A DNA stretch of 32,426 nt, from positions 1 to 32,426 of the forward strand of contig CAZRBG010000060.1 in NCBI GenBank assembly GCA_964598225.1, given 5' to 3'. Positions 1-6,425 of this stretch are shown here, in pieces. This DNA is from SG8-4 sp964598225 (GTDB lineage Bacteria > Planctomycetota > Phycisphaerae > Sedimentisphaerales > Anaerobacaceae). A program made the translations under genes and the position numbers. How positions within the stretch are numbered: the first letter of the stretch is position 1; each line of letters opens with the position of its first letter. The notes beneath the pieces were generated by a model. The model was not told where the DNA came from. It worked only from the letters and a program-made list of their open reading frames with translations, and did not search any database.

Positions 1-114
1 ACATATCGGTCAACCCATAGGCCGGACAGCAAATTCCGAGCCGAACAGGATTGGGACAGCCACCTATTTACGTACGATGATTGCGCTTAGCAACGGCAGC
101 GGCAAGCGTTTTTA

Positions 115-699
115 TCAGGCGGTTTGGAGTTCGCGCTGGGCTCGGAGGACGGTGGTGGCGTCGCCGAGGACGAGTTGTCTTACCAGAGTGGAAGGAACGA
201 CGGTGATTCCCATGTTGAAGACTTTTTCCTCGACCATTGCCGCGATGAGTCTGGCTGTTTGACGAGAAATCTTGTGCGCTGTTGTCAGGTTCTGAACTAT
301 TCTGGATTTGTCCCAACGGCTCCGATTTTCGGCTTGGCCGTTGCCGGCAAAAAGCTCTGCTTCGGCCAACTCATTGATATTGGTCGAAACGACCTCTATT
401 CTCGAACGCCTGAGTTTGCGCATGAAGTGTCGCTCGCTCAGCGCTACCGCCGCCGCTTCGTAGCCGGTAGTGGAGAGAACTGCCTTTATAACGGAAAATA
501 TCTCGCTGCTGGTGACGGTACGCTGGTCCTGCTGGTGGTAAAGATAGTACGTCACCACTTCTGCAAAGTGCTCGGCGAGTTCGATATTTGCCAGTTCGGC
601 TTCGCCCAGAGCGTTATTAATAGATCCCATGACCTTTGTGTGAAGATATTCTTCGACACTGCCGTCGGCTTTTATAACTTTAAGTTGCGTCCTGATCAC
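115..699 (-). CDS. Stand-alone ATP-cone protein (NrdR neighbour)
   Basis: This is a 194-residue soluble protein. The N-terminal half, starting near the segment VIKADGSVEEY and running to about residue 92, has the layout of an ATP-cone, the nucleotide-binding regulatory domain found in NrdR and at the N-terminus of ribonucleotide reductases. The C-terminal half (WDKSRIVQNL onward) looks like a second, degenerate cone. No reductase or zinc-ribbon domain is attached. I chose a GTG start at 699 because AAGGAGG lies 8 bases upstream; an upstream TTG at 723 would place that ribosome-binding site inside the gene. It follows nrdR by 50 bases on the same strand, so the two are probably cotranscribed. 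A role in sensing dATP/ATP or modulating NrdR or the reductase is inference. The family call is fairly safe; the function is not. Confidence 0.75.
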   Translation of the reverse strand: MIRTQLKVIKADGSVEEYLHTKVMGSINNALGEAELANIELAEHFAEVVTYYLYHQQDQRTVTSSEIFSVIKAVLSTTGYEAAAVALSERHFMRKLRRSRIEVVSTNINELAEAELFAGNGQAENRSRWDKSRIVQNLTTAHKISRQTARLIAAMVEEKVFNMGITVVPSTLVRQLVLGDATTVLRAQRELQTA

Positions 700-749
700 C
701 TTACTTACCTCCTTGCTAAACAAGCTACTCCATTAAGGCTACTACGATA

Positions 750-1241
750 TCATTGTTCGAAAAGCATTTGCTGTGTCTGTGGCTCGGTCTCGGCGATAGC
801 CCTGCTTACTTCCTCGATCAATTCACCTGCATCCCTGAAATCGCGATAGACGCTTGCAAAGCGGATATAAGCCACTTTGTCCACTTTACGCAGTTGTCTC
901 ATCACGCTTTCACCTATAAATTCCGACGATACTTCTTTATCGAAGTTTCTGAAAATATGTTCTTCGGCCCGGTCTGCAATTTGCTGGATTTGCTCGGCCG
1001 AAATAGCTCTCTTATAACAAGCCTTCTGCAATCCGCCGATGATCTTGCTCTTGTCATAAGGCACCCGCGAGTTATCTTTCTTCACCACGAAAAGCTTGAG
1101 ATTTTCACCGACCCGCTCATAGGTCGTAAATCTTCTCTTGCACACCAGGCACTGTCGCCGTCGCCTGATCGCTCTGCCGTAATCGCTTGAACGCGAATCA
1201 ATAACTTTATCTCTGTCTTCCTTACAAAAAGGACATCTCAT
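750..1241 (-). CDS. nrdR: Transcriptional repressor NrdR
   Basis: NrdR represses ribonucleotide reductase genes, and often itself, when dATP is high. The 163-residue protein has the family layout. An N-terminal zinc ribbon has Cys3, Cys6, Cys31 and Cys34, with the RRRRQC and RRFTTYER signatures around the second pair. An ATP-cone follows from about residue 49 to 139 (KKDNSRVPYDKSKI onward). The length is normal for the family. Upstream there is a promoter with perfect hexamers and a near-match to the NrdR box, so autorepression is likely. The ATP-cone protein lies directly downstream on the same strand. No ribonucleotide reductase gene is inside the window. Confidence 0.96.
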   Translation of the reverse strand: MRCPFCKEDRDKVIDSRSSDYGRAIRRRRQCLVCKRRFTTYERVGENLKLFVVKKDNSRVPYDKSKIIGGLQKACYKRAISAEQIQQIADRAEEHIFRNFDKEVSSEFIGESVMRQLRKVDKVAYIRFASVYRDFRDAGELIEEVSRAIAETEPQTQQMLFEQ

Positions 1242-1260
1242 TGTTAAGCCTGCCAGGCGA

Positions 1261-1276
1261 ACACTATATATAGAAC
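1261..1276 (-). promoter_or_regulatory. NrdR box just downstream of the nrdR promoter
   Basis: The 16 bases ACACTATATATAGAAC match 13 of 16 positions of the NrdR-box consensus ACACWATATATWGTGT; only the last three bases differ. The site lies between the -10 hexamer and the nrdR start codon, at about +1, where bound NrdR would block initiation. NrdR boxes usually come in helically phased pairs. I could not see a convincing second box 21 or 31 bases away on either side. Confidence 0.7.
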
Positions 1277-1283
1277 TCTAACC

Positions 1284-1311
1284 ATTATAATTGCAAGATG
1301 TGGTATGTCAA
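1284..1311 (-). promoter_or_regulatory. nrdR promoter (sigma-70 type)
   Basis: Read on the minus strand, TTGACA is followed by a 16-base spacer and TATAAT. Both hexamers are perfect. The predicted start of transcription is near 1277, about 36 bases before the nrdR ATG. Confidence 0.75.
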
Positions 1312-1324
1312 AATGATTTTTATG

Positions 1325-1345
1325 GATTTTGGAATTTTGAATTCA
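1325..1345. repeat. Heptamer repeat array R1
   Basis: Three adjacent seven-base units, GATTTTG, GAATTTT and GAATTCA, lie just upstream of the nrdR promoter. They resemble the heptamer arrays at other gene boundaries in this window, but this is the most degenerate one. Confidence 0.5.
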
Positions 1346-1424
1346 TAATTATTGCTGAAGACTCTGAAGATGAAGTTCGATAGGGAAGGGCCAAAGCCAA
1401 CTCAGTAGAATTCAGATCAAGGTT

Positions 1425-1560
1425 GCACAAAAAAAGCCCCTGCGCGGACTGCGCAGAGGCCAACTCGGAAAGAAACTTATACAACCCCCCTCAGGTCTGG
1501 TACTAATGCTCTCACATCCTGTGAAAGCTTCGTTTCTACTCCGCTCGCTTTTGCCTTTGA
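1425..1560 (-). ncRNA. Possible structured small RNA or 3' UTR
   Basis: On the minus strand this segment can fold into successive hairpins: AAAGC with GCTTT near 1520-1550, TCACA-GGA-TGTGA at 1511-1523, and the terminator stem at 1437-1459. It ends at the T-run of that terminator. I do not recognise it as 6S RNA, SRP RNA, tmRNA or a known riboswitch, and there is no clear dedicated promoter. It may only be the 3' untranslated region of the PpiC gene. Confidence 0.3.
1429..1459 (-). terminator. Rho-independent terminator (minus strand)
   Basis: On the minus strand CCTCTGCGC pairs with GCGCAGGGG (nine pairs, one of them a G-U wobble) across a short loop. One base later a run of seven T follows. 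It would end transcripts coming from the PpiC gene or from a small RNA between 1460 and 1640. An outer helix, GGTTGTATA with TGTGCAACC, could enclose the terminator. Confidence 0.75.
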
Positions 1561-1705
1561 CAGGTGTATTATCTGCTACAATTAAAGTTTACTATGAAAA
1601 CTCTGTTGAGCAAAATCAAGACTGGCATTTTTTTGCTTTACTTGAACAGGCCGATAAAAGCGCCGCCCAATCATCTACGTGAGCGGTTCGCCGCCCCTCT
1701 GTTCC

Positions 1706-2563
1706 TTAGAACTCTTCGATTGTAGCTTTGCTTCTTAGGTCGTCCACGAAGTCGTCGATGGCCTTGCTGCGCATCTGTTCCTGGAGGGTTTCGACTATCC
1801 GGTCTTCTACGTCCTCGAGGTTTGCTATGCCCTCCGGCTGTCTGGTGTAGACCTTGGCGATGTGGAAGCCGAACCGGGTGCGGAAGATGTCGCTCGTCTG
1901 GCCCATGCCGAGGTTGAAGACCACGTCCTCGAACTCCTCGACCATCTGGCCCTTCATGATGAAGCCCAGATCACCGCCGTTGTCGGCGCAGTCGGTATAT
2001 TTATCGACCACCATTTCGAACGCCACTCCGTTGGCCATTTCTTCGCGGGCGGCATTTATCGCTCTATAGGCGCTTTCCTCGTCGGTCTGCCAGTTGACGT
2101 GTTTGACTATATGGGCAACCCTTATTCGCTCGGGCGTTCTGAATTGGTCTTTGTTTTCTTCGTAGAATTGCTTTATCTCAGCTTTAGAAGGCTTGGCCAT
2201 ATTTTCGCAGACTTTGCTCAGCGTCTGCTCGACCCTCATTTGCATCTCGATGTCCTGCTTTATCTTCTCATCGTCCTCGGCATTGAAATCCTTGTACAAC
2301 TGCTTCGGATCTTCGTACTGCTCCTTGAGCTTTGCCAACGTCTCTTCGATCTTGTCACTTGGTATCTTGTCGCCGTTGCTCTTTGCTTGCTGGCTGATGA
2401 GCACCCTTTCGATAACATTCTCCCTGGACCAATCGAGCAGTTGCGCCTCGCGATCCTTGGGGGCCTGGTCGGCAAACACTCTCTCGTAATCCGGCCTTAA
2501 TCTCTCGACCTCCTGCTTTACCGCCGAATCATCTATCTTTTCACCATTAACAACAAAAGCCAT
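1706..2563 (-). CDS. PpiC/parvulin-type peptidyl-prolyl isomerase, apparently cytosolic
   Basis: The 285-residue protein has a SurA/PrsA-like layout. A charged helical chaperone region (about residues 10-140) precedes a parvulin rotamase domain (about 147-240) with the signatures RVAHIVKHV, GGDLGFIMKGQM and FRTRFGFHIAKV. Parvulins catalyse cis-trans isomerisation of peptidyl-proline bonds. Unlike SurA and PrsA it shows no signal peptide or lipobox: the N-terminus, MAFVVNGEKIDD, goes straight into the SurA_N-like segment. I chose the ATG at 2563 because AGAGGTG precedes it by six bases; a GTG nine bases earlier lies within that ribosome-binding site. It follows the thymidylate synthase gene on the same strand with a 65-base gap. 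The family call is secure; the client proteins are unknown. Confidence 0.88.
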   Translation of the reverse strand: MAFVVNGEKIDDSAVKQEVERLRPDYERVFADQAPKDREAQLLDWSRENVIERVLISQQAKSNGDKIPSDKIEETLAKLKEQYEDPKQLYKDFNAEDDEKIKQDIEMQMRVEQTLSKVCENMAKPSKAEIKQFYEENKDQFRTPERIRVAHIVKHVNWQTDEESAYRAINAAREEMANGVAFEMVVDKYTDCADNGGDLGFIMKGQMVEEFEDVVFNLGMGQTSDIFRTRFGFHIAKVYTRQPEGIANLEDVEDRIVETLQEQMRSKAIDDFVDDLRSKATIEEF

Positions 2564-2628
2564 ATTTTGCACCTCTTATTTTAAGAATTTGATTATCGCT
2601 GATTACTCAGTGAAATGAAACTTTATAG

Positions 2629-3519
2629 CTATCCTTTTGCTTTAGCATACCAGTCCGGGTCCTTCGCCAGCTTCTCTCTGGCCTCAATTGTCATCATCTC
2701 GAAGGCCGGATGAGTACTTTCCCACGACCGCTCCCGGAAGGAGCTTTGCCGCATCTTCTCAATCTCAGGCCGGGCTTCGTTGAAATAGCTGCCGTAGATG
2801 TGCAGCGAATCGCTAATATCGACGTATCTTCCCGCCTGCACGGGCTTGCCGATGTTGCGAGCGACGGCCTCGGCAATGATTTTCTGAAGGTCGGTCAGGG
2901 CGTAGACATTCATGAACCATGCCTTGTAAAGGTCCCTGCTGCGCCAGTGCGCGTTCATATTGAGTGACAGCTCGCCTCCGTCATTGGTCACGAGCCTGCA
3001 CCAGATACGCTGGAGACAGGGCGGATCGTCCGTAGCCGGGTCGGCGGTCGGCATCCAGGTTATCGCCTGCGCCCTTCGGCTGTGTCCGGCCTGCGAGAGA
3101 CGGTCGATGATATATCGAATCTGATCGACGCTCGCGAATGGCTTCGGCGAGTCGGCGCGGCGAATATTTTCGACCGGGGAATATGCAAACAGGCGCTCGT
3201 GATAAGTGTAAGTCCACTTGCCCTCAGCCGGATTGATCCAATGATCGTGAATTCCGTTGACCACCTCCTGGCGATAAGATTCGAGTTCCTCCGGGCCGCC
3301 GGGGAAATTTTTGTGAATCCGCGGCTCGGCAAAAGGATCGGCGACGGCAACCATCACTGTTGCGTCTTTGCTCGGCGGATCTTCCGGCTTGTCATACTCG
3401 GTTCTCACATCCAACCCCTTGTCCCAGACAGCCAGGACAGTCTTCTCCCACGCCTCCGGAAGGCACCCGGCTGTTATCGAAATCGCAGGTATATTGGCAA
3501 CGGATGCTGTAGCGCTCAT
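2629..3519 (-). CDS. Thymidylate synthase, archaeal-like type
   Basis: Thymidylate synthase converts dUMP to dTMP using methylene-tetrahydrofolate. The 296-residue protein shows the core signatures in order. SRRAQAITW (residues 147-155) has the dUMP-phosphate arginines. PPC at 166-168 carries the catalytic Cys168. RSRDLYKAWFMNVYAL (193-208) corresponds to the canonical RSxD...FNIxxYAL block, with Asn204 in the position that favours dUMP over dCMP. DSLHIYG (237-243) corresponds to DTHLY. The first 100 residues differ from the E. coli enzyme and resemble the archaeal-type family. The ATG directly abuts the TGA of the upstream gene, with AAGGAG inside that gene's end, so the two are translationally coupled. 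The alternative, a dCMP hydroxymethylase, is less likely because of Asn204. Confidence 0.85.
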   Translation of the reverse strand: MSATASVANIPAISITAGCLPEAWEKTVLAVWDKGLDVRTEYDKPEDPPSKDATVMVAVADPFAEPRIHKNFPGGPEELESYRQEVVNGIHDHWINPAEGKWTYTYHERLFAYSPVENIRRADSPKPFASVDQIRYIIDRLSQAGHSRRAQAITWMPTADPATDDPPCLQRIWCRLVTNDGGELSLNMNAHWRSRDLYKAWFMNVYALTDLQKIIAEAVARNIGKPVQAGRYVDISDSLHIYGSYFNEARPEIEKMRQSSFRERSWESTHPAFEMMTIEAREKLAKDPDWYAKAKG

Positions 3520-4107
3520 TCAGTTAGGCTCCTTTTCGGTGAAAGGTTGTGTCCCCGGCCTGGGCTGGTAGAATTTGCTAAGGTCCAGTTCATCATCCGT
3601 GACTTTATATCGCGGCCGGAATCTCTCCGGCATGTCGATTATCATTTGTTTAGCTCTATACGCGTACCAGCTATCCGGCCATTTCCGGATTATCTCACGG
3701 CAGTTCTGTATCATGAGATTGTATCCTATCTGAAGCCGCCCCATGCTGCGAGCGGGAGCAGCCGCGTTCAGGAGCTTTTCGGCCTCAATTCTATCTATTT
3801 CAGAAAGAGGTTTGAAATACAGAACCTTAGGCTCTGCTGGTTCGGCGGGCTCGGGAGCCGGCTGCTCCGGTTTAACGAGTTGAGGTGTCTGAGCAGGTTG
3901 TTGCTGTTGCTGTTGGTCTTCTGTCTGCGGTGTCGGCATCGGTTCCGGCTCGGCCAGAAACTTTTTCTGATCCTCTTCGGCCTTATCATAGAATGTCGGA
4001 GCCGGCTCCTCTGGCTGGGAATCACCGCCTGTTAGCGAAGCTATCACCACGATTCCAACAACCACGGCAATCGCAAGGCCTGCTATTTTCAGCCAAAATG
4101 TACTCAT
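3520..4107 (-). CDS. Membrane-anchored Gln/Pro-rich protein of unknown function
   Basis: I do not recognise a named family in this 195-residue protein. Residues 5-24 form one hydrophobic membrane segment with few charges before it. A disordered linker follows, rich in Glu, Pro and Gln (about residues 30-95, including a run of six Gln). The C-terminal domain of about 100 residues is compact and helical, with the feel of a single TPR-like unit (AEKLLNAAAPARSMGRLQIG, then MIQNCREIIRKWPDSWYAYRA). The likely topology is an N-terminal anchor with the C-terminal domain outside the membrane. Its stop codon abuts the start of the thymidylate synthase gene, so both are in one operon. The functional meaning of that pairing is unclear. 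Confidence 0.7.
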   Translation of the reverse strand: MSTFWLKIAGLAIAVVVGIVVIASLTGGDSQPEEPAPTFYDKAEEDQKKFLAEPEPMPTPQTEDQQQQQQPAQTPQLVKPEQPAPEPAEPAEPKVLYFKPLSEIDRIEAEKLLNAAAPARSMGRLQIGYNLMIQNCREIIRKWPDSWYAYRAKQMIIDMPERFRPRYKVTDDELDLSKFYQPRPGTQPFTEKEPN

Positions 4108-4133
4108 TTTCTACTTTACCCCCTCTAACTTAT

Positions 4134-4168
4134 GACTATTGACTATTGGCTATCGGCTATCTATAATC
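4134..4168. repeat. Heptamer repeat array R2
   Basis: Five adjacent seven-base units: GACTATT twice, GGCTATC twice, then TATAATC. They occupy the centre of the divergent intergenic region and overlap the ribE promoter. The reverse complement of its core unit (CTATTGA) is the unit of array R7 upstream of rnpB. Confidence 0.85.
4139..4167 (+). promoter_or_regulatory. ribE promoter formed by heptamer repeats
   Basis: TTGACT (4139-4144), a 17-base spacer and a perfect TATAAT (4162-4167). The -35 hexamer spans the junction of two GACTATT repeat units, and the -10 is the start of the last unit. The predicted transcript start is near 4174, about 57 bases before the ribE ATG. Confidence 0.65.
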
Positions 4169-4196
4169 ATTTTAACGTGTAAGCTGATCTTTTCAA
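4169..4196 (-). promoter_or_regulatory. Divergent promoter for the membrane-protein/thymidylate-synthase operon
   Basis: On the minus strand TTGAAA, a 16-base spacer and TAAAAT lie back-to-back with the ribE promoter; the two -10 hexamers are one base apart. Polymerase could hardly occupy both at once. Confidence 0.5.
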
Positions 4197-4230
4197 TCAC
4201 AAATAACCTGCTACCAGGCATTCGCATTAA

Positions 4231-4872
4231 ATGTTCACTGGGCTTGTAGAGAAAACTTGTATGGTGAGGTCCGTGCGCTCAGGCGCCGATTCGGCGGTTT
4301 TAGCGATAGATCTGGGTGAGCTGGCGCCGGAAACCGCGATCGGCGACAGCATCGCCATTAGCGGCGTCTGTCTTACTGTTACCGGAATAGAGGGCACAGT
4401 GGCCGGTTTTGACGTCAGTGCCGAAACGCTGGCAAAATCGGCCTTAGGTAGACTCAGACCATCTTCAGAAGTCAATATCGAGCGGGCGATGAAAGCCACC
4501 GACCGGTTCGGCGGGCATTTCGTTCTGGGTCACATCGATGGAACGGCAACAATTGCCGCGATGGGCAAACACGGCCAATACGCCGACATGTCGCTCACGG
4601 CCGATGCCGACTTGCTCGAGTCAATGGTTGTAAAAGGCTCAGTAGCGGTTGACGGCGTCTCGCTGACGATTGCGAATATTAACCAAAATGGGTTCACAAT
4701 TGCTATAATACCTGAAACATTGAAACGAACGACGCTGAGCCGGGCGCGAATCGGCGATGTCGTAAACATAGAAACGGATATAATCGTAAAGACGATAAAA
4801 AGGCAGCTTGAAAATATTCTGCCAAAGACCGAGCCTCTGACAGCCGAAAGATTAAAAGAACTGGGCTTTTAA
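4231..4872 (+). CDS. ribE: Riboflavin synthase, alpha subunit
   Basis: This enzyme performs the last step of riboflavin synthesis, dismutating two 6,7-dimethyl-8-ribityllumazine molecules into riboflavin and the pyrimidine precursor. The 213-residue protein begins with the invariant MFTGLVE and contains two lumazine-binding barrels: roughly residues 1-88 (SGVCLTV) and 97-190 (GHFVLGHIDG, VDGVSLTI). The two barrels are internal repeats, as in all bacterial homologues, and the length is normal. The ATG at 4231 is fixed by the conserved N-terminus, although no good ribosome-binding site precedes it. No FMN riboswitch fits in the short leader. pdxA follows 50 bases later on the same strand. Other riboflavin genes are not in the window. 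Confidence 0.96.
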   Translation: MFTGLVEKTCMVRSVRSGADSAVLAIDLGELAPETAIGDSIAISGVCLTVTGIEGTVAGFDVSAETLAKSALGRLRPSSEVNIERAMKATDRFGGHFVLGHIDGTATIAAMGKHGQYADMSLTADADLLESMVVKGSVAVDGVSLTIANINQNGFTIAIIPETLKRTTLSRARIGDVVNIETDIIVKTIKRQLENILPKTEPLTAERLKELGF

Positions 4873-4922
4873 CTCCTGTTCAGCATCAGCAATAGACCGA
4901 TAGAAGTACGATTTATATCACT

Positions 4923-5966
4923 ATGAAGAGCAACGGCAACAATTCGATAGCCGAGCAGATGGTCATCGGCATAACGATGGGCGATGCGGCGGGCATTGGG
5001 CCTGAGGTGATTGTCAAGGCCCTGGCCGACCCACACATTCGCAAGGCGGCGAAATACGTCGTGTTCGGCATGAACGAGCATCTTTGTTACGTTGCCGATG
5101 CGGCCGAGATCGAGCCGTTCTGGGGCCGGCATCAGCACGAGAAGATCAGCCGGGAGTATCCGTTCAAGGTTGTCGTAGCCGATTATGACGAATATTCCGT
5201 GCCGCCCTGGGTCAAGGGAGCGAGCAAACTGGCCGGCGAGACGTCTTTGAGGTTCTGTGAAGACGCTATCGATGCCGCAAGGCGAGGTATTATTGACGCG
5301 GTGGTTACAGCTCCGATCAGCAAGAGAAGCTGGAATCTGGCCGGCGCCGAATGGCCCGGCCACACCGAGATGTTCGCGGCCCGCTGCAAATCCAAGCGCA
5401 AAGTGATGATGTTCGTAGCCGAGCCGCTGAAACTGGCTCTGGCGACCATTCACGAGCCGTTGTTCGAGATTCGCAACAAGTTCACGATCGGATGCGTATT
5501 CGAGCCGATCGACCTGCTCAATGACGCCTTAAGAAACTACTTCAACTACGATAATCCCAGGATCGGCGTTGCCGCACTGAATCCGCACGCCGGCGAGGGC
5601 GGCCAGTTCGGCGACGAGGAGCAGCGCATAATAAAGCCTGCAATTTCGCTCGCTCGGGAGCAAGGAATGAATTGTTGCGGGCCGTACAGTGCCGACACCT
5701 TGTTTTTGCGGGCCGTCAGGGGCGAATTCGACGGTGTGGTAGCAATGTATCACGATCAGGGAATGATACCAGTCAAGCTGGTGGGCTTCGAGCGGGCGAC
5801 GAACGTAACTATCGGTATCCCCATAATAAGAACCTCACCGGCCCACGGGACGGCTTTCGACATCGCCGGCCGGAACATCGCCGATCCGACCAGTATGAAA
5901 TCAGCAATTGCCACTGCGATAAAGATGGCCAAAGCCAAGAAAAAGTTAGAATTGAGAGTGGGATAG
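4923..5966 (+). CDS. pdxA: 4-hydroxythreonine-4-phosphate dehydrogenase
   Basis: PdxA oxidises 4-phosphohydroxy-threonine in the DXP-dependent pathway to pyridoxal phosphate. The 347-residue protein shows the N-terminal signature ITMGDAAGIGPEV (residues 17-29). The three metal-binding histidines sit in PGHTEM (His147), LNPHAGEGG (His222) and MYHDQG (His277). The C-terminal IIRTSPAHGTAFDIAG motif is also present. The ten or so residues before MVIGITMGD are a little longer than usual, so a start at the internal Met13 is possible. The last codons and the stop lie inside an AT-rich heptamer array that runs into the start codon of the next gene, so the C-terminal KKKLELRVG is probably repeat-derived. 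Confidence 0.95.
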   Translation: MKSNGNNSIAEQMVIGITMGDAAGIGPEVIVKALADPHIRKAAKYVVFGMNEHLCYVADAAEIEPFWGRHQHEKISREYPFKVVVADYDEYSVPPWVKGASKLAGETSLRFCEDAIDAARRGIIDAVVTAPISKRSWNLAGAEWPGHTEMFAARCKSKRKVMMFVAEPLKLALATIHEPLFEIRNKFTIGCVFEPIDLLNDALRNYFNYDNPRIGVAALNPHAGEGGQFGDEEQRIIKPAISLAREQGMNCCGPYSADTLFLRAVRGEFDGVVAMYHDQGMIPVKLVGFERATNVTIGIPIIRTSPAHGTAFDIAGRNIADPTSMKSAIATAIKMAKAKKKLELRVG

Positions 5967-5991
5967 AATTGAGAATTAAGAATTTAGAATG
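5949..5991. repeat. Heptamer repeat array R3, spanning the pdxA stop and the next start
   Basis: Units GAATTGA at 5949-5955 and 5966-5972, then GAATTAA, GAATTTA and the partial unit GAATG in perfect seven-base register. The array includes the pdxA TAG (5964-5966), and its last bases form the ATG of the four-helix-bundle gene. It is mirrored by array R4 on the far side of that gene. Confidence 0.8.
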
Positions 5992-6372
5992 ATCGACAAA
6001 GCACAGCAGGGCATTGTTCAAGAGAAGGACATGCAAGAGAGCGCGTTCTGTTTTGCGTGTCGAATCGTTAAGTTTTATCAATACCTGGCAAAACAAAAGG
6101 GTACCGCAGAAGTCCTGGCCAGACAAATTCTGAGGTCGGGGACATCAATAGGGGCAAATCCGGAGGAGGCAACAGCAGGCCAAAGCCGGCCTGATTTCAT
6201 TTCAAAGTGCAACATCGCCCTCAAAGAAGCCCGGGAAACACTTTACTGGCTTCGTCTTTTCTCTGAAACCAAAGTTGTCCCTGCCGAAAAGTTGGAGGGA
6301 TTACTTAGTGAATCAGATGAGTTAGTCGCAATTCTTACAACCATAGTCAGGAATACGCGGATTTCCAAATGA
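5989..6372 (+). CDS. Four-helix-bundle protein (S23/bAvd-like family)
   Basis: The 127-residue protein has the hallmark of the family first seen as the S23 protein encoded within 23S rRNA intervening sequences: a conserved core ILRSGTSIGAN followed by an acidic EEA stretch, then DFISKCNIALKEARETLYWLRL. It should fold as a four-helix bundle that forms oligomers. Relatives include the accessory protein (bAvd) of diversity-generating retroelements, but no reverse transcriptase or variable repeat is nearby. The function of stand-alone copies is unknown. It sits between pdxA and rsmA, bracketed by heptamer arrays in inverted orientation, which suggests an inserted cassette. The start codon lies at the end of array R3, and no ribosome-binding site is visible. 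The stop overlaps an out-of-frame ATG. Confidence 0.85.
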   Translation: MIDKAQQGIVQEKDMQESAFCFACRIVKFYQYLAKQKGTAEVLARQILRSGTSIGANPEEATAGQSRPDFISKCNIALKEARETLYWLRLFSETKVVPAEKLEGLLSESDELVAILTTIVRNTRISK

Positions 6373-6385
6373 ATCTCATCGATCT

Positions 6386-6413
6386 CAAATTCTACATTCT
6401 TAATTCTAAATTC
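6386..6413. repeat. Heptamer repeat array R4 (inverted relative to R3)
   Basis: Read on the minus strand, four exact seven-base units: GAATTTA, GAATTAA, GAATGTA and GAATTTG. The first two are the units of array R3 in swapped order. The array lies between the four-helix-bundle stop codon and the rsmA start. Confidence 0.8.
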
Positions 6414-6425
6414 CAAATTACTAAT

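Larger units (their letters stand above)
1242..1705. other. 464-base intergenic region between the PpiC gene and nrdR
   Basis: No open frame here looks like a gene. From the nrdR side the stretch holds the NrdR box, the nrdR promoter, a short heptamer array (1325-1345), an intrinsic terminator on the minus strand (1429-1459) and a segment with several potential hairpins (about 1460-1560). The last part could be a structured 3' untranslated region of the PpiC gene or a small RNA. Confidence 0.7.

Noticed and set aside
1425..1640. 6S RNA, SRP RNA, tmRNA or a c-di-GMP riboswitch
   Set aside because: None of their conserved sequence cores could be found on either strand; only generic hairpins and a terminator remain.
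3082..4035. A 317-codon open frame on the plus strand
   Set aside because: It lies antisense to the thymidylate synthase and membrane-protein genes, has an Arg/Leu-rich composition and resembles no family.
5989..6372. A diversity-generating retroelement, suggested by the bAvd-like protein
   Set aside because: No reverse transcriptase, template repeat or variable repeat is present nearby.
6369..6425. A longer N-terminus for RsmA
   Set aside because: The extra 19 codons are translated heptamer repeat and are outside the family's conserved length.
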